From positions 248,001 to 312,000 of the forward strand of contig NZ_JAAAKZ010000002.1 in the NCBI RefSeq assembly GCF_009905605.1: DNA of 64,000 bases, in the 5' to 3' direction. Source of the DNA: Runella sp. CRIBMP (GTDB taxonomy: Bacteria > Bacteroidota > Bacteroidia > Cytophagales > Spirosomataceae). A program made the translations under genes and the position numbers. This document shows, piece after piece, positions 33,733 to 42,688 of this stretch; the first letter of the stretch is position 1; each line of letters begins with the position of its first letter. Under the pieces are notes generated by a model that was not told where the DNA came from, searched no databases, and was given only the letters and a program-made list of their open reading frames with translations.

Positions 33733-34659
33733 ATGAAATTAGCTTTCATCTTCCTTGGAATATTGTTTTTAACCCAAAAATCAATGGCCCAATTCAGTGA
33801 ATTAGCCGTTGATGCACTCTCCTTGCCTACCCTAACGGCAACTCCGTGCAGCGAGGGAAGCACTGGTAAATTGTACTATAATGCCGTCAATGACAAAGTG
33901 AGTTACTGCCTTAACTTTGTCAACTCCTCTTCTTTTGCTGAATCCAAATGGGAAAGAAGCAACAATAACATCTATTATACCAAAGGATTGGTCGGCATCA
34001 ACAAATCTACCCTTGCTTATCCGCTGGATGTCAACGGTACGGGTCGGTTCAATTCGCCGCTCTCCATCGGCGCAAAGGTTGCCATCAACAGCGCTATACC
34101 ACCCGTTGAAAAATTACATATTACGGATGGAAATATCGCCATTAAAAGTACGGCTGATGCAAAATTATGGCGCTTGTCCTACGCAGATGGTGGGGATAGG
34201 TTTGAAATAACCGAAACAGGTTTTTCCCCCCGAATGATTATCAATAACGGTGGTGCCATCGGAATAGGTACCGTACCATCTGCCACCGCCACCCTAAACG
34301 TGAGCGGAGGCGGAGCTTTCAGCGGAAATGTCTCATCGGCCAACATGGGGATGCTTCAAAATAGCAACGCCACCCAGTTAAAATTATATACCGGCAGCAT
34401 CACTACACCATCCTCTACCTTTCTGGTCCAAAGCAACGGCTGCAATATAGCGGGCTTCAATTTTCCCGCTGGAACATTCACGGCCGTTCCGTCGGTTGCA
34501 GTAGGAAATAAGACTGCGGGTGGCACATTCGACCAGCGATTGACCCTCACGGTCGAGAGTGTTACGAGCACGGGAGGATACGTCAGATTTTGCAATCCCA
34601 CCGCGACCAATGTCTCGCTCCTCAGCTACAGCTATACTATTATTGCAATTGGGCAGTAA
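33733..34659 (+). CDS. Exported fibre-like structural protein, paralogue 2
   Basis: From the ATG at 33733 (a TTG start at 33703 would overlap the previous gene) this protein is also 308 residues, with a signal peptide ending S-M-A-Q. It parallels its neighbour block by block: an early Cys pair with G-K-L-Y-Y-N, L-V-G-I-N-K-S-T, L-D-V-N-G-T-G-R-F, D-G-N-I-A-I-K-S-T-A-D-A-K-L-W near 145, A-I-G-I-G-T-V-P-S and the F-C-N-P-T-A-T end. It is 19 bases downstream, so the pair is a tandem duplication in one operon. The divergence is considerable, so the duplication is not recent. Confidence 0.72.
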   Translation: MKLAFIFLGILFLTQKSMAQFSELAVDALSLPTLTATPCSEGSTGKLYYNAVNDKVSYCLNFVNSSSFAESKWERSNNNIYYTKGLVGINKSTLAYPLDVNGTGRFNSPLSIGAKVAINSAIPPVEKLHITDGNIAIKSTADAKLWRLSYADGGDRFEITETGFSPRMIINNGGAIGIGTVPSATATLNVSGGGAFSGNVSSANMGMLQNSNATQLKLYTGSITTPSSTFLVQSNGCNIAGFNFPAGTFTAVPSVAVGNKTAGGTFDQRLTLTVESVTSTGGYVRFCNPTATNVSLLSYSYTIIAIGQ

Positions 34660-34674
34660 TTTTTAAAGCAAGTT

Positions 34675-34711
34675 GTTTTTGTTGGTGGTGGAGAATTTCG
34701 CCAACAAAAAC
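34675..34711. terminator. Convergent terminator between the fibre and MFS genes
   Basis: GTTTTTGTTGG at 34675-34685 pairs exactly with CCAACAAAAAC at 34701-34711. The arms themselves supply T-runs in both directions, and it lies between convergent stops. Confidence 0.75.
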
Positions 34712-34712
34712 G

Positions 34713-35981
34713 CTAAGAACGCAATGTTTCTGGCTGTGATACAACGCGCCCAGCAGCATTCCAAGACCTTTTGGCCAAGGAAATCATAAAAACCGATAAG
34801 AGGCAAATACCCGAGATAAATACAAATATGATGTTGGTATTGCCCACCCAATCAATGATAAAACCGAAGAGCGGTTCGCCCAACGCCGCAAATACGTAGC
34901 CGAACATGTTCATAAAGCCAATGCCCGTTCCGGTATAATCCCGCCCGAGCATTTCGGGACTCAACGGCCAAAAGCAGGATTGAGGCCCGTACACAAAAAA
35001 ACCGACCGAAAGCATCAGAAATCCCCCCAACAGCAGATTATTGGCGGGAAGTACATAAACCACCAGCGCCATAACCGCACTCATTAACATCCCAAAACGG
35101 ATAGAATGGATGCGGTTTTTCTTAAACAGTGAGTCCGACAACATTCCAAAAGACAACGCTCCCGCCGCCATGCCAACAGGCAGCAAAAACGTCACCCACA
35201 AGTTGCCTGGGTTGTCTTTCCAGTTTTTTCCAAGATAATGTACAGGTACCCAAAAAATAAGCCCATATCGCGCCATGCTTTCAAAACCGAATGCGAAAGA
35301 AGTAAGCAGAAAATGAGGGTATGACAAAACCACGCGGTAGCGAGTCAGCCAGCTAATTTTTTCGGAAGTGCCGTCTTTCTTAACAGGGTCAATAAAGCCA
35401 GCATCAGAGGGTTTATCTCGAGCTACAATCAAAAAAATGGTTGCTGCTACCAGCAGAAACAGCACTGGCAAACGAAAAAGCATTCGCCATTCCATGCCTT
35501 GCTGCAAAAGCACAATGGACAGCAGATACGTCAGAACCGACGACAACCCCGCTGCCATCGTATAAAAGCCGAATGCTTTTCCCAACTCCTCCTCGTTCCA
35601 CCAATTGCTGATTAACTTTCCGCCTGGTGCCCACGCCATGGATTGAAAATACCCGTTCAAAGCCCATAAAATCATGATAACGGTGATGGAATCGCTATAA
35701 CTGACGGCAATGTTGGTCAAAACCGACAGGTACGCGCCAGTAGTGACCATAACGCGGGCGCTTAGACGGTCGGCGAGGTTGCCGTTGATGAATTGGCCGA
35801 TGGCGTAGCCCAACAACATCGAAAAACTAATCCATCCAATGTACGAATAAGACACATTGAGTGACGTGGCCATGCCCTTGGCGGCCCACCCAAAGTTGTG
35901 CCGACCAGTGTAAAAAAACAGGTAACAAAACATCGTTACCAACAACATTTTCCACTGCTGACCTCTGAAAGGCGATTGCAT
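34713..35981 (-). CDS. MFS carrier of the organophosphate:phosphate type
   Basis: The 422-residue protein has twelve membrane helices and the GlpT/UhpT-like start F-F-Y-T-G-R-H-N-F-G-W-A near 22-33. It also has G-N-L-A-D-R-L-S-A-R in the loop between helices two and three and W-A-P-G-G-K-L-I-S-N-W-W near 115-127, which is typical of the organophosphate antiporter branch. It should exchange a phosphorylated or phosphonated small molecule across the inner membrane. It lies 14 bases after the dehydrogenase gene on the same strand, so the two are probably one transcript. The exact cargo cannot be given. Confidence 0.8.
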   Translation of the reverse strand: MQSPFRGQQWKMLLVTMFCYLFFYTGRHNFGWAAKGMATSLNVSYSYIGWISFSMLLGYAIGQFINGNLADRLSARVMVTTGAYLSVLTNIAVSYSDSITVIMILWALNGYFQSMAWAPGGKLISNWWNEEELGKAFGFYTMAAGLSSVLTYLLSIVLLQQGMEWRMLFRLPVLFLLVAATIFLIVARDKPSDAGFIDPVKKDGTSEKISWLTRYRVVLSYPHFLLTSFAFGFESMARYGLIFWVPVHYLGKNWKDNPGNLWVTFLLPVGMAAGALSFGMLSDSLFKKNRIHSIRFGMLMSAVMALVVYVLPANNLLLGGFLMLSVGFFVYGPQSCFWPLSPEMLGRDYTGTGIGFMNMFGYVFAALGEPLFGFIIDWVGNTNIIFVFISGICLLSVFMISLAKRSWNAAGRVVSQPETLRS

Positions 35982-35995
35982 ATTTTCTCTTTTGG

Positions 35996-37090
35996 TTACG
36001 GTTCTTCGATTCGAACCCCCACGCGTAAGGGCTTGTTTTTCAGGGCATATTCAAAGGCTTGTTCGGCTTCATTCAGAGAAAACTCCTTCCCGACAATTTG
36101 CTCAAAAGGAAACCGTTGCGCACAGCGACGCATAAACTCAACGGCGTACACAAAATCATCGTAATTATAGTTGTGTAATCCTTTGAGGGTAATCAACCGA
36201 CGAATGATTTGCTCGGCATCAACCATTACTTTTCGTTGACGAAACACCGCTCCTACCCAAACGGCCACGCCACCCACCGCCAAGGCAGCCACGCCTTCTT
36301 CCATCGCTTCTGGCGAGCCACTCATATCAAACACTACCTCTATTTTTGAATAAAAAGAAGATAAATTACTTTCATTCCCCCCCCCCAATGTGGGCGTCAA
36401 GAGACAAGTTTCATCTACCCCAAAAGCCAAGGATTGTTGCAACCGGGTCGCCGCAATGTCGGCCGTGATTATTTTTTTAGCTCCCGCATCTTTGCACATC
36501 GCTGCGCAAACCATTCCCAGCAGACCGCTGCCCGTAATCAGCACAGTTTTGCCCCTCACCGTTCCCGCCAGTCGTAACGCTCCTGCCACCGTCGCTACCG
36601 CGCAATTGAGCGTAGCCGCCACTGGAAGCGACACATTATCAGGAATTTTAAGGATAGCGGTATGCGGTTTCAAGATGCAATATTCGGCCAATCCGCCATG
36701 AAAAGCGTCATTTTCGGTGACCAATGCGTGGCCGTACTTAAACACTCCTGCCGTTTTTTGTGGCATCCCCTGCGCCGACATTTCAGAGTCAGGGTCGGCC
36801 GAAAAAATGCTCCACGTCACAATATCACCTTCTTTCAATGGATTGCCCGCGTAGTCTTTCCCCGAATGGCTTTCGCTTATTTTTACCACTTTCCCCACAA
36901 TCTCATGCCCCAAAATGGTCGGCGTGTTTTCTTTTCTCAACCCACAAAAGGTATGCAAGTCGCTGCCGCAAATGGTGGTGTATAAATTTCGAATCAATAC
37001 TTCTTCCGCCACTAATTCAGGCAGCTCACGTTGCTGCAACTGCATCTCCTGACCTGGGCCGTTAAAAACCATCAATTTCCCTGAACTCAT
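35996..37090 (-). CDS. Zinc-type alcohol dehydrogenase, HpnZ-like
   Basis: The 364-residue protein (ATG at 37090; a GTG sits three codons earlier) is a medium-chain dehydrogenase. The catalytic zinc site C-G-S-D-L-H (Cys41) and G-H-E (His62, Glu63) is present, and the Rossmann motif is G-S-G-L-L-G-M-V near 193-200. The usual structural zinc lobe of four cysteines is missing: the stretch after V-T-W-S reads through S-A-D-P-D-S-E-M-S-A-Q-G without any Cys. The S-D-L-H-T-F-C-G and Q-K-T-x-x-x-F-K-Y-G-H pattern recalls phosphonate-catabolism-associated dehydrogenases. With the organophosphate carrier next door, a phosphonate or phosphosugar alcohol is a reasonable but unproven substrate. Confidence 0.72.
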   Translation of the reverse strand: MSSGKLMVFNGPGQEMQLQQRELPELVAEEVLIRNLYTTICGSDLHTFCGLRKENTPTILGHEIVGKVVKISESHSGKDYAGNPLKEGDIVTWSIFSADPDSEMSAQGMPQKTAGVFKYGHALVTENDAFHGGLAEYCILKPHTAILKIPDNVSLPVAATLNCAVATVAGALRLAGTVRGKTVLITGSGLLGMVCAAMCKDAGAKKIITADIAATRLQQSLAFGVDETCLLTPTLGGGNESNLSSFYSKIEVVFDMSGSPEAMEEGVAALAVGGVAVWVGAVFRQRKVMVDAEQIIRRLITLKGLHNYNYDDFVYAVEFMRRCAQRFPFEQIVGKEFSLNEAEQAFEYALKNKPLRVGVRIEEP

Positions 37091-37530
37091 TTTGTGCACC
37101 GTATTCGTTTTTTCGCAAAGTTGCTAAATTTCTGTTTACTTATTTTAAACATAAGTTTACCAAATTATAAATTTTCAAAAATTAGGGCAACAAAAAAGCC
37201 ATTAGGGTTTTGCAACCGCTAATGACTTTGGTAAAGAAATGCCTTTGGTTATATTTTCACCGCCAAGCTACAATTTTAATAAAATCATTTTCAAACCTCC
37301 ACATTTCAGAAGCGAAGGGCTGATTTTTAGATGATAGGGTATTTTTCATCCCTCAATACTCTAAATCTTTCGGTAAGCCAACTCGTTTAAGTGTTTTTTT
37401 TGCTTGGGTTACCTTTTTCTCAATGTAAAGCATGTTTTTGCATTTCATTGATGGTAGAGTCAAATTCGACTTTTGTTATTTTTATGGTCTTTAACATAAC
37501 ACATTATCTATAGAACAAATAAAAAGATTG
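37091..37530. other. Gap with decayed or tiny leftward reading frames
   Basis: This AT-rich 440-base gap has no long gene. On the minus strand three short frames follow one another: 37420-37497 (25 residues), 37353-37448 (31 residues, another frame) and 37257-37349 (30 residues, in the frame of the second after its stop). They end shortly before a strong leftward terminator at 37195-37229. This could be a decayed gene, a set of small proteins or a non-coding transcript. None resembles a family I know. Confidence 0.4.
37195..37229 (-). terminator. Strong leftward terminator in the small-ORF region
   Basis: In the minus-strand RNA, an 11-base stem at 37219-37229 pairs with 37195-37205 (one G-U pair). 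It is extended by GGTT/AACC with one bulged base and a four-base loop, then followed by CTTTTTTG. It is well separated from the SGNH hydrolase stop at 37531. Confidence 0.8.
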
Positions 37531-38208
37531 TTACATCCCTTTAAGTACTTTCCACATCTCATCCGCAACGAACTGATTACCAACCTCATTTAAATGAACG
37601 CGGTCGGAGGTGAGGATATTTTTCTCTTCGTTGTTAGGGTTGTTTTTGAGATTATAGTCTAAAAATGCTTTACGCAAATCAATCAGTGGCAGGCCGTTTT
37701 TCTTGGCCAAATTCCGAATCATTTGGGAATACTGATTAAGGTCGCCGTCTTGCTGATTAGAGAAATCGGTGCGCTCACCGATAGCGGCAGGGGTGCAAAG
37801 GGCTACGCGGATATTGGCCGCCTGCAATTTCTTCAAGATGGCTTCGTAAAACTTCACAAACTTGTCGGGGTCGGTACCAGTACCGTGCGATGCTTTGTGC
37901 CACACGTCATTTACACCAATATAAATGATAACCACGTCTGGTTTTTTCGACAACACATCATCTTCCATCCGAAGATAAAGGTCATAAATTTTGTTGCCGC
38001 CGATACCCGCGCCGATGAGTTCATATTTGCTTTTGAGGTTTTGTTTTTCGAGCATTTCACCCAATTTTACGATATATCCGCCTGGACGAACACCCGCTTG
38101 GGTAATGGAATCTCCGAAGAAAATGACCCGAATGGGTTTATCTTGTTGGGCTGCAAGTAAGGGAAGGGTAAAAAAGCTAAGTTTGAGGTACCGAAAAAAT
38201 CTTTTCAT
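37531..38208 (-). CDS. Exported SGNH/GDSL-family hydrolase
   Basis: The 225-residue protein has a signal peptide (about 1-20) and the four SGNH blocks. These are F-G-D-S-I-T (Ser34), the Gly of G-I-G-G-N-K, the Asn of Y-I-G-V-N-D and D-R-V-H-L-N near the end (Asp202, His205). The catalytic set is complete, so it should be an active periplasmic esterase, perhaps a carbohydrate O-deacetylase or lysophospholipase. No neighbour narrows this further. Confidence 0.86.
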   Translation of the reverse strand: MKRFFRYLKLSFFTLPLLAAQQDKPIRVIFFGDSITQAGVRPGGYIVKLGEMLEKQNLKSKYELIGAGIGGNKIYDLYLRMEDDVLSKKPDVVIIYIGVNDVWHKASHGTGTDPDKFVKFYEAILKKLQAANIRVALCTPAAIGERTDFSNQQDGDLNQYSQMIRNLAKKNGLPLIDLRKAFLDYNLKNNPNNEEKNILTSDRVHLNEVGNQFVADEMWKVLKGM

Positions 38209-38278
38209 TTTAATTGTTTAGAAGTTGAGAGACATTTTTCTACAAAGGAAAAACCCCGCTCTTTCTAACAGTTTTTCT

Positions 38279-38338
38279 TTCATGCAAAGACGCCAAGACG
38301 CAGAGTAAAACACTTTGTTCCTCTGCGCCCTGCATGAA
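38279..38338. repeat. 60-base palindromic repeat unit
   Basis: TTCATGCA at 38279-38286 pairs with TGCATGAA at 38331-38338, and inside it CGCAGAG at 38299-38305 pairs with CTCTGCG at 38321-38327. The inner text A-AGACGCCAAGACGCAGAG is the kind of G-rich intergenic repeat found at many sites in Bacteroidota and cyanobacteria. It stops three bases before the SNF2 stop codon and could also serve as that gene's 3' hairpin. Confidence 0.6.
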
Positions 38339-38341
38339 CCC

Positions 38342-41300
38342 TTAACTGAACAGCCCCAAAATATCATCTTGCGTGAGTTTTTTCAGGAAGCCCGCTTCAG
38401 TCGACACGAGGTCGTCGGCGAGGGCGCGCTTGCGGTCTTGCAACTGCACAATTTTTTCTTCTACCGTATCTTTACAAATCATTCGGTACGCAAAAACGCG
38501 CTTGGTTTGGCCAATGCGGTGTACGCGGTCGATGGCCTGCTGCTCCACGGCGGGATTCCACCACGGGTCTACGAGGTATACATAGTCGGCTTCGGTCAGG
38601 TTGAGCCCAACGCCACCCGCTTTGAGGCTCATCAAAAAAACGCGACATTCGTCGTCGCCCTGAAAACGATTGACCCGCTCGGCGCGGTCTTGCGTTTTAC
38701 CATCAAGGTATTCGTACGGGATGCGGTCGCGTTCGAGCTTTTGGCGAATCAAGTCAAGCATTTTCAAAAACTGGCTGAAAATCACAATCTTATGATGAGA
38801 AGCATTTTCTTCAATCTCGCGCACAATTTCAGCCAGTTTGACCGAATCTTGTCCGTAGTCTTCGTCGTCGGAAAGCAAAGCTGGAGAATCACAAATTTGG
38901 CGGAGTTTTAGCAAGCCTTCCAAAATCAAAAACGACGCCTGTTCTCGTCCAACTTCCGCCATTTTGCCCGCAATCATGTCGCGGTATTTATCTCGAAACG
39001 CATTATAGACTTTGCGTTGGCGCTTGTCCATCTCGCAATACAGCACCGTTTCCGTCTTTTCGGGCAGGTCTTTGGCTACTTCCTCCTTGGTGCGTTTGAG
39101 CATAAACGGATAAATCAAACGGCGTAGCTCCGCCGCCCGGCTTTTGTCTTGATATTTATCAATCAAGGTAGCGTATTCGGTCCGGAAAAAATCTTCGTGA
39201 CCGAGAAAGCCCGGATTCAAGAAATCAAACTGTGAATACAGGTCAAAGGTATTGTTTTCAACGGGCGTTCCCGTCATGGTCAGGCGATTTTGAGCGTTGA
39301 GCAGTTTTACAGCCTTAGAAATCATCGAATCGGGATTTTTGATGGCCTGGGCCTCATCCAACACCACATAATGAAACCGAAAGTTGCTCAACAATTCAAT
39401 ATCTGAACGTACAGAACCATACGTTGAAAGGATAATATCGTAGCGATTAAATACCTTGGCATTTTTGGTGCGTTGCGGCCCCGTGTGTACATAAAGCGTC
39501 AGTTCGGGACAAAACTTAGCGGCCTCGGCTTGCCAGTTGAATATCAACGTTTTAGGCACCACCACTAAATGTACACCTTTGGGATTTCGATTTTTTTGTT
39601 CCTGCAAAAACGTCAGCATTTGCAGGGTTTTGCCCAGCCCCATGTCGTCGGCCAAACAACCGCCCCAACCAAATTCATCCAAAAAATGCAGCCATTTATA
39701 GCCTTCTTCTTGATACGGTCGCAGGGTGGCGGTGATGTTTTTTGGCAGATTTATTTTTTTTATTTCGGTAAAATTCAACAGTTTTTCGCGCTTTTCGTCG
39801 AGTTCTTCGAGCAATTTAGGATTTTCGATAAACTCTTTGTAGCGCTCTAAAATCGTAAAATGTTGTTTAGAAAGCCGCAACACGCCCTTCTTTTCGTCCA
39901 CTTTCCCAAACCGAAACAACTGCGCATATTGTGCCACCCATTCTTCGGGCAGCAGTCCGTACGAGCCGTCTTTGAGTTCGACGTAATTTTGCTTTTTCAG
40001 AATAGCCTTTCGCACGTCGGCCAGCGCTACCGATTGGTCGCCAAACGAGACTTCTACCTGCAAATCAAACCAGTCAATCCCTGAAGAATTACGAATTTTG
40101 AAGGTCGCCTTATTGGGGTTATAACGGAATTTTTTGAGGTTATTAAACCCAAAAAGTTTGGTACCATACTGATTCAGGGCTTCATAAAACTGAAACAGCC
40201 AGCCCGCTTCCAACACCTGCTCGGAGGGTAGATAAAAATATTCGTCGGTTTGGTGCTCAAAAGCAGGGTGTTGCTTTTGCAAAAACTGCACAAAAGTTTC
40301 TTCAGAATCACGGTCTCGGCGTTGAATCTGCACGGTATTATTATAGGCATTAACCCGGGCCTGCCGAAAATCGCGGGGTAGTTCTATCTCGTCTCCATCT
40401 TCTGTCGTGTACACAAAAACGGGCACAATCAACAAATTATCTTCGGCCTCTTTGAGGTAAACCCTTCCCTCCTGCCATTCGAGGTCAGTCTGCGAAATGG
40501 CCTGATTTTTATCAAATTCGACCGAAAACTGGTCGGCCAACGGAATCACAAAGCCGTTGAAAAACGTGTCATCGCGCACTGAGCGTAAGCGAATAGCCCC
40601 ACCCAGTTCAAAAAAATGACGGGCCACTTTGGCCGCCGCCGCCGAACGAAAGCGACAAAGTAAATCACCGGGCAGCAGTGCCAACCAATACGTTTCCAAA
40701 TCGGTAAGTTCCTGAAACGGAATCAGGGTTTCATTACCGTGTTTAATAAATGCCTCGAGAATGGTTTCTTGTTCGGTACGCGAAAGCTGAAAATGCAAAT
40801 CCAGCGGGGTCTCGCTGACCGTCACGGCTGTTCCAGTACTGTGGGAGCTGATTTTTTGATTGACCCGAACGGCATGGCCCACCAGCAAAGGAAACAATTT
40901 CTCCAGCACTTTGCCCGTAATTTCGAGGGCGGCATCAATGATTTCTTCAGTGTATTTGATGTTCCAAGAAGAAGTAGAGAGCTTAAACCCACGCTGCCGC
41001 AGGGTTTCGTGCATAAATTCCTGCCCCAACAACCGGCTCGAATTCATGATTTCTAAATCGGTAGCATCAGCGGCGGGGCGTTCTTTATCGGTCCAGTTGA
41101 TACGGGCAAAATGAGCCACTTTTCCCGTTTTGGAATTCAAAAATCCTTTGCCTACTTCGAGCCTAAAAAAAGGAAGCTCTTTGGTCGTAAAATGTTCCAA
41201 TAGGTATACAAATACGGGCTTATCTTTGGCATTTTCGGCAGGTACAAAAGGACTGGCAGACTTGATGGGCAGGGTACTTTTAAAGACATTTCCCCACTGC

Positions 41301-42196
41301 ACCCCCGCAATTGGCTGAATGCTCTTATCCAATACGACCAGTTCCAATTCGCCGTAATGATTGATTTTAAAGTCAAACTTTCCGACCAAATTATCCTCCG
41401 AAGTATAGCCATATTTGGCCAGCAATGCATCTTTTTCGCGCTCCCAATTCTTCAGTAACTCAAGTGCGTACAGCCCCCGTTGCTGCTTGAGCCACACCAA
41501 AACCCCCATCATGTGCTCACAGAGCGGTGTACGAAGTTCTTGCTGACAAGTACACGAAAAATGGTACTTAAACTTCTCTAGTCGGGTAATTAGCACCGTA
41601 TTCACACCTTTTTTGCGCACAGACAGCTCAAAACGTTCATAGCCTTTGCCCTGCTCTACGGACTTTACTTCCAAATAATGACGGCGACTTGCCCAAAAAG
41701 AAAGCGGTACATTGTTCTGAATCTGTTGGTCGTCGAGGGTGCGTAAAACCACCGTCGTATCCGTCATTCGGTGCAGAGTGGGCTTATGAAACACGAGCTT
41801 TTGGGGCTCAATTTGCCGCGACGAATCGGTGATGTCAATGATGATTTTTTTTAGGTCGTGAATCGTCGGCTTGGTTTTTTCTGAGCCTTCACTCAGAAAA
41901 TTTTCCAGTGCATAAGCCGCCGCTACGCCGTGCTTACAGGGATATACCTCTGAGGGACAACTGCAGTAACATTCAATGGCATCGGTATCGTCCATGCTCG
42001 ACAGTTCCACCTCGTATTTCTGCGAACTCGATTGACTTTCAACGTTAAACTTTGCCGCGTAATAATCTCCGTCAAAACTCGCAATTTTTACTCCTCCACT
42101 TCTAAAAATATCATTTCCGCGTTGACGAACAGCACTTGAAGCTTCTTTTCGCAAAGCGGTCAAACTTTCTATGATCAGTCCTTTAAAATAAGCCAT
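38342..42196 (-). CDS. SWIM-domain SNF2-family helicase
   Basis: The 1284-residue protein is a Swi2/Snf2 ATPase. It has two zinc-binding SWIM-type motifs, C-Y-C-S-C-P-S-E-V-Y-P-C-K-H (about 75-92) and C-T-C-Q-Q-E-L-R-T-P-L-C-E-H (about 210-225), then a long middle region. The ATPase shows Walker A D-M-G-L-G-K-T (about 850), V-L-D-E-A-Q-A-I-K-N-P (about 948), T-G-T-P-V-E-N-N and the helicase C-domain S-L-K-A-G-G-V-G-L-N-L-T with D-R-V-H-R-I-G-Q-T-K (about 1227). Such proteins remodel protein-DNA complexes, as RapA-like factors do. Length and SWIM content match the common Bacteroidota form. Confidence 0.9.
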   Translation of the reverse strand: MAYFKGLIIESLTALRKEASSAVRQRGNDIFRSGGVKIASFDGDYYAAKFNVESQSSSQKYEVELSSMDDTDAIECYCSCPSEVYPCKHGVAAAYALENFLSEGSEKTKPTIHDLKKIIIDITDSSRQIEPQKLVFHKPTLHRMTDTTVVLRTLDDQQIQNNVPLSFWASRRHYLEVKSVEQGKGYERFELSVRKKGVNTVLITRLEKFKYHFSCTCQQELRTPLCEHMMGVLVWLKQQRGLYALELLKNWEREKDALLAKYGYTSEDNLVGKFDFKINHYGELELVVLDKSIQPIAGVQWGNVFKSTLPIKSASPFVPAENAKDKPVFVYLLEHFTTKELPFFRLEVGKGFLNSKTGKVAHFARINWTDKERPAADATDLEIMNSSRLLGQEFMHETLRQRGFKLSTSSWNIKYTEEIIDAALEITGKVLEKLFPLLVGHAVRVNQKISSHSTGTAVTVSETPLDLHFQLSRTEQETILEAFIKHGNETLIPFQELTDLETYWLALLPGDLLCRFRSAAAAKVARHFFELGGAIRLRSVRDDTFFNGFVIPLADQFSVEFDKNQAISQTDLEWQEGRVYLKEAEDNLLIVPVFVYTTEDGDEIELPRDFRQARVNAYNNTVQIQRRDRDSEETFVQFLQKQHPAFEHQTDEYFYLPSEQVLEAGWLFQFYEALNQYGTKLFGFNNLKKFRYNPNKATFKIRNSSGIDWFDLQVEVSFGDQSVALADVRKAILKKQNYVELKDGSYGLLPEEWVAQYAQLFRFGKVDEKKGVLRLSKQHFTILERYKEFIENPKLLEELDEKREKLLNFTEIKKINLPKNITATLRPYQEEGYKWLHFLDEFGWGGCLADDMGLGKTLQMLTFLQEQKNRNPKGVHLVVVPKTLIFNWQAEAAKFCPELTLYVHTGPQRTKNAKVFNRYDIILSTYGSVRSDIELLSNFRFHYVVLDEAQAIKNPDSMISKAVKLLNAQNRLTMTGTPVENNTFDLYSQFDFLNPGFLGHEDFFRTEYATLIDKYQDKSRAAELRRLIYPFMLKRTKEEVAKDLPEKTETVLYCEMDKRQRKVYNAFRDKYRDMIAGKMAEVGREQASFLILEGLLKLRQICDSPALLSDDEDYGQDSVKLAEIVREIEENASHHKIVIFSQFLKMLDLIRQKLERDRIPYEYLDGKTQDRAERVNRFQGDDECRVFLMSLKAGGVGLNLTEADYVYLVDPWWNPAVEQQAIDRVHRIGQTKRVFAYRMICKDTVEEKIVQLQDRKRALADDLVSTEAGFLKKLTQDDILGLFS

Positions 42197-42278
42197 TTTA
42201 TAGTTTCAATTTCCAGATTGCCAAGGGTCAAATTCTGACCTATAATTCCTGTCAACCCGTTCACAAAAGGTGGTACGT

Positions 42279-42578
42279 TCAATCTAATTCGTTAATATAT
42301 TCCGCCGGCACATCATAGAGTTCATTCTCAACATCCTTCATTTTAGGGAACATCTTGGTATCAGGTTGGATTCCATAACGAAATTTAATTTCGGTGAATT
42401 CAAACGAAAAGTCGCTTTTGGTCGTCGATAGTAAAGGAAAGTCAACCCGTACCTGATAAATCGTCCCCTCGATGGTCTCGTATGGAGGTTTTTTGTACAA
42501 AGTAAACAAATCGATCTTTACCCGCTCGCCAATGCGAAAGGGGGATTCAATGGTAGATAATGGAAATAAAAGTTTCAT
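42279..42578 (-). CDS. Unrecognised small cytoplasmic protein
   Basis: This 99-residue protein starts at an ATG with no signal peptide. It has an early SH3-like stretch F-R-I-G-E-R-V-K-I-D-L-F near 14-25, then mixed beta text and an acidic end (D-V-P-A-E-Y-I-N-E-L-D). The G-E-R-V-x-I segment recalls small beta-barrel adaptor folds, but no family is recognised. It lies 82 bases upstream of the SNF2 helicase on the same strand and could be co-transcribed. Confidence 0.5.
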   Translation of the reverse strand: MKLLFPLSTIESPFRIGERVKIDLFTLYKKPPYETIEGTIYQVRVDFPLLSTTKSDFSFEFTEIKFRYGIQPDTKMFPKMKDVENELYDVPAEYINELD

Positions 42579-42688
42579 AATAACGCGAATAACGATAAAA
42601 CGGCAGTCCTTTGCAACGAACTCGTTACCTTCGCCGTATTATTGAACAATTCAAAACGCAAATCGTTCTGTAATTATTCAGCTTTTTA

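Noticed and set aside
38315-38911. A 198-residue plus-strand frame over the SNF2 3' end
   Set aside because: It is antisense to the helicase C-domain and has no family features.
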